Source of the DNA: Coriaria nepalensis | Taxonomy: Eukaryota; Streptophyta; Magnoliopsida; Cucurbitales; Coriariaceae | NCBI GenBank assembly: GCA_027186245.1 | Contig: CP114489.1 | Span: 10,795,501 to 10,859,500 of the forward strand | DNA: 64,000 nucleotides | Direction of reading: 5' to 3' | Shown here: positions 51,201-60,966 of the stretch, one piece after another | Layout: each line of letters starts with the position of its first letter | How positions within the stretch are numbered: the stretch's first letter is position 1 | Notes under the pieces: model-generated | Seen by the model: the letters and a program-made list of their open reading frames with translations, nothing else | Database searches by the model: none | Told to the model about the DNA's origin: nothing | Translations under genes and position numbers: made by a program

Positions 51201-52464
51201 GAGAAACCCCGCAAAGGTTCAATTGTACCTTTTATACCGGTAATACTCCTCCCGAGCTCTGCGAAGATGACGCCTAAGTGTTGCCATTGATTTCTCATCA
51301 GTATCATAGTCCATGTCATTTTCTCCCAAACGACCCCCTTGTGGTTTAAAAGATGGATCTTCCCTAAACTGGCAAACCATATAATAACACTTTCGATGAA
51401 CTCCTGAGGACACATTTGAAAGATGAAAAAATAATTAAACAATCAAGAGTACCATTTGGGTTAACATCTCGTGAATAACATTCATGTAGGGTCTCAAAGG
51501 ATCTCGCTTAGACATCTGGGTAGAAGTTGCTTGGGCGACCTATTAAGATAGAAAGAAAATTATTCCTATCTGTTATCAAAGCAAATCTAATCTAATTTTT
51601 AGTGACCAAGAAATTAAATATGCATTAACGAATGGCAGAAACTCCTAACTATTCATCATCTATGGTCCTGATGACATGGTGAGTACTTACTACAATAGCA
51701 TTTGAAAGTTCTTTGTGAGCATCATCAAGTTTCACAGCCATCTTAGCAATTCTGTGCGAAAGAACTTTCTGACGAATAGTCCAGTCGGCATTTATCCACA
51801 TGCGCTTTGGAATCTCACTCAAGCCAAAGCCAAGAAGAAATGCACCTGTTACGAGTCCAAAAGTATTCGAGCAGGCCATGGCGAAACCTAGAACACCTCC
51901 ATTCCTATTAAAGTGACAAGAAACAGCTGAGGTAAGAAAAATAAATTCCAAGCTACAAAACAAGAAGTTTTTAAGGAAACAAATCATAAGGATGACATAT
52001 CAGAAAATGCAAACAGAATATTCTAGTTAAAATCATCGAGCTCGTCGGGAAACATAATAAAATAGAGATGATACATAAATTACTTTCTTACTTTCTTGAA
52101 TTTCTGCATTATCTCTTGTAGAGATTAATTTCAAAACAATGTAATAAGGTTATTTTAAACTTAAAATGAAAAACTGTCATCTTGAAAGACGAAATTACAA
52201 TCTGCAGGAGACAACTTTTGAAGGGAAAGAAACTAACAAATTCTTGCGCAACATAACGAAGAGGACAAGTCCAAAAAGACCTATAGATCCCACAACCAGA
52301 TAGAAGACTAAGTTGACATGAACACTAGTCTTCAATCTTTCTGCCACAGTAAAGTCTCCAGCATCTTCAAAACCCTGAATAAGGGGCACCACAGCCCTGC
52401 TTAGATAACAATTTTGAATCATGAGTAAATATCCATATCCAGTCATAAGTAATTTAGATAGGGA

Positions 52465-52499
<35 letters not shown>

Positions 52500-53184
52500 T
52501 TCTCAGTTTAGCCAGTGCATACCAGGTAAGTAAAAACGTACTCCAATAAGACCAACTCCAGAAAAAAGAAATCACCCCCGTCTCATAATGGTGCATACTC
52601 TGCATATTAGTGTGCTACATTAGACTTGGTACATTTGTAGAAAGAAGTTTTAATCAACCATCAGTGGCATTAAGAACGTTATTTAACACTAAAAAGATAT
52701 CAGACACAGTCAAGTAGAGTAGAGAGCCTAAGAATAGCGATCAATTTTCTAACACCAATCAGAAAAAGAACACGAGCTCAATTCTAAGAAAGCAAAACCA
52801 CTGCCTACTACATGTAGTTGGAACCTTCAAGACAAATCATTTCCGCCAGCACGAAAATTACATACAAGCTAAGACAGAATCAATCAAACTAAATCACATT
52901 TAACAAACAGTTGAGGTTCGATCACGAGCGTAGGAAAGAAATGGATGCTATTGTAGCTCATTTTCCGGTCTTAAATCCTTATAATTAAATCAAAGCAATA
53001 AACTAAAAAAGCGTACCGTCCAGATATCAGCAGGGACAAGGATGATGATGGAGATAGAACAGAACCAGGTGTATCCGACGGTGAATTGCACGTAGTGAGG
53101 CACTCCTGGACCGGCGAAGTATCGCAAGGTGATTATCACCATTCCGATGGTCAGAGGCAGCGAGATCAGGTAGAACACCCACAT
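48273..53184 (-). CDS. LMBR1-like (LIMR family) multi-pass membrane protein
   Basis: Fourteen exons: 53017-53184, 52523-52599, 52238-52396, 51691-51904, 51453-51539, 51229-51368, 50593-50673, 50420-50484, 50133-50305, 49732-49862, 49538-49625, 49141-49354, 48913-49016 and 48273-48815. GT-AG junctions all keep frame and give 747 residues. N-terminal helices begin MWVFYLISLPLTIGMVIITL. Typical family segments include SNTFGLVTGAFLLGFGLSEI, IPKRMW, MATLRRHLRRAREEYYRYK, LYVILGVMS-type helices, VARYAPPISYNFLNLI and RIYPLIMVVYTLL. The last exon is a Ser-rich cytosolic tail with LSSSRSLDEIFQSLK, as in plant LMBR1 proteins. The LMBR1 group comprises lipocalin-receptor-like membrane proteins with nine or so helices; the plant role is poorly defined. 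It appears intact. Confidence 0.94.
52470..52499. repeat. (GA)n microsatellite inside an LMBR1-gene intron
   Basis: About 30 bp of AG repeats in the intron between exons 2 and 3. It produces a false Ser-Leu stretch in an open frame. Confidence 0.85.
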
Positions 53185-54068
53185 CTTCTCCCTCTCTACC
53201 TTCTCGCTCGCTCCCTAGAGCTCTCCCTCTCTTCCTACGAATTTCAATCAAAGCGGTCGCGAGAACGGAGAAAAGTAATGAGAGATAGAGAGGGAAAAAT
53301 AAATAAATAGATAAACGATCGGATTCGGATCCGATCATATGGACCTCCACCTAATCACTGCAATTTCTGTTACGTTGGGTTCTGGCCTTCTCGTTTTCGC
53401 TTCTGCAACGATGAGGAAGAGGAGAGGCAGGGGGGCGTTCTGTCCTATTTGGGCTCTCGTTTTGGAGAAGAAACGAAAAATGAAACTCCTTAAATGGGTA
53501 TGTAACGGAGATGGTATAAAACAAACCGTTGAAATTTGGGCTGAGGTTTGATGGGCCAATGTTCACAATAAGGGAATCACTGGACTGTGAAACTGGCCGA
53601 AGCTTCTCGGCCCACATAGCCCCTGCATCGGTTTGACTTTGGTGGGAGTAGGTAGGTGTGCTTTAGAAGATTCTCTCCAATTTTATTTATTTATTATTAT
53701 TTTTTTCAAAGGAGTTGTGCACTTCTTTTGACAGCCTTTGGATTCTTTACCTAATTAGACAGTCTTTTGCGTTGACGTTGATACCCATTTGTTCCTTTTC
53801 CTAAGCACATCTATAGGGAAAGTAGTTGGGAGACGATGAAAATGATCCCTTTGAGTCAAGAAAGAACATGCCTTTTCTTTTCTTAATGAGGGTCTTAATT
53901 TTTAAATATTTCATAATAATAGTTTTAAGGTTACTTGTCATTAAGCTAAACTCCTAGATTAATCTTCCGCAATCGGTAATCCGTAATCGGCAGCCACCTA
54001 TTTCTTTCGACATTTCGAGGTAAGATCCCGCTCGACACAACCTGCATTAATATTGGACGCGAGTTTAG
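53185..54068. other. LMBR1-family gene promoter and flank
   Basis: The 5' leader and promoter of the minus-strand LMBR1-family gene, then unassigned DNA up to the direct repeat that brackets the gypsy remnant. Confidence 0.5.
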
Positions 54069-54160
54069 TAAGACATTGTTCATGGGATCCTTGCGCATTC
54101 CCTTTCAACCTCTGTTAGTTTTCTTCTCTCTTTCATTAGTGATAAACACAAAATTATGAA
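54069..54160. repeat. direct repeat flanking the Tat-like element, left copy
   Basis: 92 bp starting TAAGACATTGTTCATGGGAT and ending AAAATTATGAA. It matches 58732-58826 with about 10 substitutions and one 3-base gap by hand alignment. It abuts the truncated left LTR. Far too long for a target-site duplication. Confidence 0.85.
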
Positions 54161-54550
54161 GTCGGTGCAAGCCGAATTTATAAGGTAAGAATGCTTTGTT
54201 TCAAAACTTAAAATTTCAAAGACAAATGGTACTTTTAAAAATTTCTTGTCAAGTATATCAAATGAATCAAAGTCAGAAGATCGGTACTTTTAAAAGACTT
54301 TAATGATCATAAATAGACTTAAATGTCAAGAGATTCAGTTATTAATATAAATAGATCATATGAAAAGTGAGGAAGATACAATGACAATTGCTAATTTCTA
54401 ATTTTCGTAAAAACTTTACTCTCTTAAGTCTAACTTGAGCATCAGAGAATTATCGCTAGGAAATAACCCCCGGTGAGATTATCTATTTTGTAAGTTACAG
54501 CTAGATCATGATACTATTAAATCTTATAATACTAATTTTTAACTTTAACA
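54161..54550 (+). repeat. 5' LTR, truncated
   Basis: Aligns with 58261-58730: GTCGGTGCAAGCCGAATTTA against GTCGTTGCAAGTTGAACTTA, and later GATCATAAATAGACTTAAAT and TCTAACTTGAGCATCAGAG. The first 34 bp of the LTR are missing. It ends TTTAACA. Confidence 0.75.
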
Positions 54551-54553
54551 ATT

Positions 54554-54568
54554 TGGTGTCATATGTGG
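54554..54568 (+). other. candidate primer binding site
   Basis: TGGTGTCATATGTGG starts four bases after the 5' LTR, where a tRNA primer site is expected. I did not identify the tRNA. Confidence 0.4.
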
Positions 54569-54737
54569 AAACATCACGAAAAAAGTTATATTCTAGCTAA
54601 CTACCAAAATTCCAACCTATATGGATTACAATGAAAACACGACTATCGGACAACTCCAGCCAATTATTGGTGGCTAGCTTTAGAATGACCCCCCAACTCC
54701 GGCAAACAACCAAAGGGAGGAAGGTGATGTCCAAGAA

Positions 54738-55881
54738 GTGACTTGCATATCCGACAACGTCGAAAAGGTCATTCAAAGCCATCTTGAGGAATTTATGAAC
54801 CAGCTACGAGCGGAGTTCAGAGTAGCTCTAACCCCAACCTCTAGGGCACTGGAGATGAACGACATAAGAGAAGAGGGGGTCAGTTATGTAGACAATGAAA
54901 CCTCCGGCTTCACCCCCCGAAGAAAAGTTGAAGGAAGAATTGGAAAAATTTAGGGCTAAAGAAGTGAAATTCGAAAAAAGGATTGTGGAACTCACTTCAA
55001 CGAGAAACAAGGAAGTTGTCCCATTCTTTGTAGAGACAACTAACCCCTTTACCAAAAAGATCTTAGAAGCCTAGATCCCAAGAAAATTCAAGGCCTCCTA
55101 AATCCCGCAGTACTACAGGATAAGAGATCCTAGAGATCATATCAAGGTCTACATAGCCTCAATGCGACTGAGTGGAATGTCATAAGCTATAGTCTGCTAG
55201 GCTTTTCAAATAACCCTCATGGGGTCGGCGATGGACTGGTACAGTGGGCTAAGCCCAGGATCAATAAATTCCTTCTCTATACTTAAATCATTATTTATCG
55301 CTAACTTTTCATAAGCCACTAAGGCTAAGCTGCCCCTCATCAGCATGAACACACTCAAATAGAAGCAGAGCGAAAACCTACTTGATTTTATCGAGAGGTT
55401 TAACCGTGCTGCTTATAAAGTAGACATATCAACCGATCAGAGGATCTTGCACGCCTTCCTCGAGGCCACCATTAGTGAAAAGTTAATTCGAACCACCAGG
55501 AAAAGATACCCAGCAACCTATGTCAAAGCTATCAAAATTGCCCAAAACATTGGGGTGGTAGAAAAGGTATACAAAACTCAACTAAAGACTATAAGAGGCA
55601 TCGCCGAAAGCTCTGAGGCTTCCGCTCAAAAATTTAAAAAGAAGACAAACACAAGGATGAACACAAGGAGGAGAAAAAGCCCCAAGAAAGAACTAAAGCG
55701 ACTCCTAGAGAAACTAACTCCGCTTACAGATGATGCAGAGGTCATATACCTAAAGTATGAAGGGCAGAATGTGTTTAATAAGCCACACCCCTTTGAGGCA
55801 ACCGAAATTCTAGAGATAAGTCCTTATATTGATGCTTCCACGGAGACGTCGGACACTGAACCTCAGACTATTACTAATTAA
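54738..55881 (+). pseudogene. Ty3/gypsy gag remnant (Tat-like)
   Basis: Starts near ISDNVEKVIQSHLEEF. It continues with stops through a capsid-like region: IPRKFKAS, RDPRDHIKVYIASMRLSG, GSAMDWYSGL, ENLLDFIERFNRAAYKVD and RILHAFLEATISEKLIRT. This is the order of Retrotrans_gag domains of plant gypsy elements. At least five in-frame stops and two frame changes are present. Confidence 0.75.
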
Positions 55882-56079
55882 AAAACACGATTGAGGAACA
55901 AATTCGAAATAGAGAGTTGTAAGAATTCATCAACAAAGAGGTAGATTAGCTAAAGAAGGCTCACACTAAGATGAACCGGGAGATCGACGATGCAAGTGGA
56001 GCCCATCTAGTGAAATCCACTTTATCATTGGGAGATCAGAGGCAAGTGATTTAAATAATCAGAGAAAAAGTTAGGCCTG

Positions 56080-56330
56080 AGCTGCTTACTTAGAAATCCT
56101 CGCTATCGGCTCGACCTCAACATCTCAACTGGAACAAAACATTACCTTCGGTAGAAAAGATGAAGAGGCAATCATTTTCTCCTATGCTAATGCACTAGTC
56201 ATCACAACCAATATCGCTACCTTGAAAGTATATTGAGTCCTAGTGGACACTGAAAGCTCAGTTAATGTAATCACCAGTTTAGCCTTTTGCAAGATGTGAA
56301 TTGAAAGAGCCCCGTTGGAGCCCTGTCTGC
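56080..56330 (+). pseudogene. retroviral-type aspartic protease remnant
   Basis: Reads LNWNKT, then (shifted) TFGRKDEEAIIFSYANALVI, then LVDTESSVNVI. The catalytic D-T/S-G has become D-T-E, and a stop lies just upstream. It follows gag as expected. Sequence similarity to pol ends here. Confidence 0.6.
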
Positions 56331-56336
56331 ACTCCT

Positions 56337-57628
56337 CTAATATGTTTCTCTGATGCAGAAGTCATACCCGAAGAAATCATGGCAAACAACTAAAGGTTTC
56401 TTCCCTTCTCTCTTTGCACGCTTAGCTTTCTTGTGTGCCTCGTCTTTCCTCTTCTTTCTAAGAATGGCCTTTGTCTCATCATCCATGACTAAAAGAGAAA
56501 AAGAAAACAAGGTCATAAAAGAAAGAATGGAATCAAGGAAATTGTAAGTATAACTTAAACTTGAGATCAAGAACCACCTTGACTAGACTTATTTATGAGA
56601 ACAGTTTGATAAGACATGACATCTAAGGGTACAATTGGATGAATGAGCCCAAACTTGACCAAGTTCTCCTCTAAGAGGAGATATTCCCAATGCCTCTCTA
56701 GTGCGGGCACCACCTGCATCATTACTAGTAGTTCAAACTCCAAAGACTCATAGGCAATTCTCTTAATAAGAATGCCTAGAATGATAATGAAAAAAAGAGC
56801 AACTTACTAAATGTAAGCGTGGGGATTTAGAAAATTTTTTAAAAGGGGTGAAGGGATTTGAACATACTCTTGTCCTTGAATCGAGTGTAAACAAGATCAA
56901 TCTCTTGGGTTTGGTGGACGATGTTTTGCTATTTTCCACCTACAATAAACCAATCCTCCAATCAATCCTTATTCGAAGAGGGGCCTCCTAAAACTATCCT
57001 TCTGCTATTGGGGTAGAGGTAAGTTAACGTAAAATCACTATTATAGCCGAGCCTATAGATCTTGATAAAAAAAAATAAGTAAGGGTGAGGGATAGACTTT
57101 TCAAATTGACACTAGAAAATATATACGCCCGAGAATATATACACCTATTATAACTCGCCAAGCATTGAGAGCTAATTGACATGTGGCGACATTTAAACGG
57201 CCTAGATACCCTTGGATATAGGGGTGGAGAGGAAGTCTCAGCCCAAATCTAAAAGGCTCAACATAAAGAATAGTCTCATTATCACCTATTATATTGCTTA
57301 AATTCTCAGAAGACTTAGGAAGTCTAATGGTGATTCCCCTTAGAATATCAAAGTTGATTTGAAGATCCCAAAGGTCAGCCTCGATCATGATTGAGATGAT
57401 GTTTTCTAAGACTTTAACTACATTACTTTTCTTTAGTGGACTTCCTTTAGGGTGATCAGAGGTGGTTGGCTCATTAGGTCTGAACTTAGAGTTAGCAGTC
57501 CTAGAGTTCACTTCAGCTTGCTCACCATCCCTAAAGAAATCTAAGGTATCTTCACTACTATATGTTTGGTTCACTAAAGCTATAGTTAGGGCAAAGTCGT
57601 TCTTGGGGTCGTCATTGGTGGAAGCCAT
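56337..57628 (-). pseudogene. antisense ORF of a Tat-lineage gypsy element (Transposase_28-like)
   Basis: On the strand opposite gag, an ATG at 57628 opens 175 codons (MASTNDDPKNDF...). These contain a segment beginning EPFRFGLRLPLHPYIQG and ending NAWRVIIGVYI, which resembles the Transposase_28 'putative gypsy type transposon' domain. After a stop at 57101 similarity continues with FIVGGK and QEIDLVYTRF. A basic KKAKRAKREGKKP block lies near 56400. Plant Tat elements are known to carry extra antisense ORFs between pol and the 3' LTR, which is this position. Function unknown. Confidence 0.6.
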
Positions 57629-58226
57629 TCTCAAACGAATGAATCCTAATGAGGATTAGGTTCGGAAGAAATACAAAAAAAAGAAGAGGAATATGGATTA
57701 AAACTTAAAGAAATCAAGAATTTGAACAAGCGGGAAAATCTAGAAAAGTTTCCCAAGACAAATAAAATATTTTTCAAAAATCTTTGGACAAAAACGGATA
57801 AAAAAGAATAAGATTGATATCTGAAGCAAGAGTACATGAAGTAAGCTTTGAAAGGATTGTGAAGTCGTAGAAAGAGAATCGAAGGTTGACAAAAGATAGA
57901 AAGTTTTGAGAGGATAAAAATGGAGTTATTTTTTTTCTTTCTTTCGGTGAGAAAGCAGAAAGTGGCAGCGAAATAGAGTAATAAAAATAAAATAGAGGTA
58001 AAAAAAAATAAAAATATGTCGTTTAAATAATAATAAAAAAGCAAAGGGAAATATGTGAATTCGAAGGTGAGGAGACAGTGTATTAAATGTCCATCATGAT
58101 TACCTAGAAGTTAGGATGAGATTATGCTCGCAATAATTTCCATCAAATCTCAATTGAATATGAGATTTGAAATCGAGATCTTCACATCAATTTCTAATGA
58201 GCATCAACCAATGTGAGGGGGCTAAT

Positions 58227-58730
58227 TGTTAAACCAAAATACATATACCGATCTTATAAGGTCGTTGCAAGTTGAACTTATGAGGTTAGAAGGTTTTTGT
58301 TCCAAAACTTGAAAAATGATTTCGGAGACAAATGGTCCGACCTTGGTTAAGTGTGCCGACCTAATCAAGGTTAGAATCAAAGACTTCTTTAAATGGTCGG
58401 ATCCACAACTAGTCATTTAAATGTTACACAATTGATGATCATAATAAATAACAATTAATTATAATATAATATTAGATCGACACTCTTAAAATTTTTTTAT
58501 GATCATAAATAGATTTAAATATAAAGAAATCCAATCATTAATATAAATATATCATATGAAAAATATAAAAATTATCACGATATTTATAATTTCTTTAAAA
58601 ACTTTATTCTCCTAAATCTAACTTGAGTATTAGAGTATTATCGCCATAAAATAATTCCCAACAAGATTATCTATTTTGTAGATTATTGCTAAATCGGCAT
58701 AGTTTGAAATACCAATTTTTGACTTCAATA
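58227..58730 (+). repeat. 3' LTR of the Tat-like element
   Basis: 504 bp from TGTTAAACC to TTCAATA, preceded by a purine-rich tract (GTGAGGGGGC) suitable as polypurine primer. More complete than the left copy. Confidence 0.7.
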
Positions 58731-58731
58731 A

Positions 58732-58826
58732 TAAGACATTATTCATGGGATCCTTGCGCACTCCTTTTCAACCTCTTCTACTAGTTTTCTTGTCACTTTC
58801 ATCAGTGATCAACAAAAAATTATGAA
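58732..58826. repeat. direct repeat flanking the Tat-like element, right copy
   Basis: 95 bp starting TAAGACATTATTCATGGGAT, immediately after the 3' LTR. About 89% identical to 54069-54160. Confidence 0.85.
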
Positions 58827-60567
58827 TGTTAAGATATTGTTAAGACATTAATGAATGAAGTTGACAAGTTTCCACCTAATAAAGCAAAAAGAAAATAACT
58901 TCTTCACGAAAATGAAGAGAAAAAAGTTTCCCACCTATAAAAAACAAAGCTTTGTAATAAAGAACCAACCCATCTTTTGATGGGTTCATTGTACCCTCTG
59001 AAAACATCCTACTGTTTTTAAGCACAGGAAGAAGACAAAACTTGAATTTACTGGCGACAGGTCGCATCCCCTATCTTAAAAAAATAATATAATATATAAA
59101 AATAATAAATTATATTATATATATATATATATATATTTCATTCATTATACCTCAATAATTACCTTCCTAAACATTATTAATGCATCTAATTTCACTATTT
59201 AGCACGTTGTTGACCCACGCTTATGCCGCATTTTTTTAATGAATAAAATAGTTTAATTTCTATGAGCTGAAATTAAATTAAAACATAAATTTAACATTTC
59301 AATTTTTCCGAATCAAGTACACTAAAAGTAATTAGAGAAATCTATAAAAGCGAAAGAAGTGATCGGATTATAAAAGATAGAATTGTACAATCTATACAAA
59401 TAGAAGTTGAAACCCATAAAAATAAGGTTTTTGAGATGCATATTCCACGTCGGTTATGGCAAATAAATTAATATGAGTGTTCTTAAATTCTCAAAGTTTC
59501 TCTATTAGATTGGGTTAGTCTTCTACTACTTTAAATCATAATATTTGAAACTTTTTATTGAGAATGGAGGTAGTAGAAGAGACGATATGAAACTTTAAAG
59601 ATGATCATTAGGCGGGTTGGACGGGATATCTCGATTTGAATTTGAGTAGGATTGAACAAAATTTTAATTTTTGATCAAATTAAATTGAAACTGAAACCGA
59701 AACTATAATTGATTTGGATTTTTATCAATTTAGGCATAAAAATTGATTGAAATCGAATCGATATTAAACTGATCGATTTTTCAATTTTTCACACTAATTT
59801 TTTTAAATTTTTTTTTACCTAATTATATAATGATATATATAATTAATGAATATATATTAATATTATAATATATGTATTTTTTATATTATTTAATAATTTA
59901 TTTTATAAAATTACTTTTATTTAATATTATTTTTTTTAAAATTCAATATTATGATAATTAGTTTATCTTAATATTATAATCTAAATAATATTTAAATATA
60001 TTATAAATCTATAATTTATTAATTTAATATTATCTAAATAAACATAAAATAAGTCAAACAATTTTTAATACTAAATATAAAAAATAATTTAATTATCATA
60101 TATTAATTAATAAATTATTTTACTTAAATAAAAATTCTCAAATTTATATAAATATTAAAAAAAATTAAGTTTGAATTGATTTGAGACTAAAATTAAAATT
60201 TTAATTAATTTTTTTTTAATATTACAGTCGATACATCAAAATAGACATTAAACCAAATAAACCGGCCGTGATTTCGGTCAATACGGTTATTGTTGGTCAT
60301 AAGAAGCTTGATGGTGCTAAAACAGATATATATATATATATGTCTAAAATCTAAACAAAATCGTCAGATGTTCTCCCACGGACAACTAATTTTTTGTTCT
60401 CGGAATTTTCCGCCAAGTCTAACTAACCGCCAACTACTACAAAATAAAAATAAAGAATAAAATATCCCGTGAAATGAAAGGAGTGCCAGACGGCACGCAA
60501 TGGCATCGCACTCCTATTTGAGCAGGCAGATCGGACGGTTGAGATCTCGGTATCACATATAGCTGCG
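58827..60567. other. AT-rich intergenic region
   Basis: Contains a TA run (about 59114-59138). A stretch near 59640-59770 has alternating phrases such as GAAACTGAAACCGAAACT and AAAATTGATTGAAATCGAATCG, a composition common in degraded plant repeats. No gene is supported. The right end is the promoter side of the SCAI-like gene. Confidence 0.5.
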
Positions 60568-60649
60568 ATGCACGCGAACATTACCCACTACTCACCTGCA
60601 CTATCTCTCCGCTGTGACAATACTTCTTCCTTCCACTTCCACTCTGTTC

Positions 60650-60652
<3 letters not shown>

Positions 60653-60683
<31 letters not shown>

Positions 60684-60714
60684 GTCGTCGTCGTCGTCGT
60701 CGTCGTCTTCATCA
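60653..60714. repeat. (TCA)n(TCG)n compound microsatellite
   Basis: About ten TCA/ATC triplets pass into eight or so TCG triplets in the leader region of the SCAI-like gene. In one frame this encodes a run of about 20 Ser. Confidence 0.88.
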
Positions 60715-60966
60715 TTTTGGACAGATCACATTACAGGCTCTATTTCAACGCCGCCATTGAAAGCAATAGAAAATAGGAGAAGAAAAGTTTCATACAGTAG
60801 AAGTCAAAAGGCAAAAGAAGCAATAAAGAAAAGGAGAAAGGAGAAAGGAGACTCTCGGTTTCTGAGACTCAAAGGTTATGATTGCGTTTTGGAAATCGTT
60901 TTTTTTTTTGGTTTTCCAATGACCTCTAGTGCTTCGGACCGGTGATCTGAGAAGTGCGGCGCCGGA

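Larger units (their letters stand above)
54161..58730 (+). mobile_element. degraded Ty3/gypsy retrotransposon, Tat-like, pol deleted
   Basis: Two related LTRs bound the element: 54161-54550 (5'-truncated and internally deleted) and 58227-58730. The LTR termini TGTTAAA and TTTAACA (right copy TTCAATA) are mutually inverted. Between them lie a gag remnant, an aspartic-protease remnant and a minus-strand ORF of the type found near the 3' end of Tat-lineage elements. No RT, RNase H or integrase was recognised, so about 4 kb of pol has been lost. Not capable of autonomous movement. Confidence 0.75.

Noticed and set aside
57646..58044. Minus-strand 132-codon hydrophobic frame (Phe/Leu-rich)
   Set aside because: AT-rich DNA upstream of the antisense transposon ORF; no signal beyond composition.
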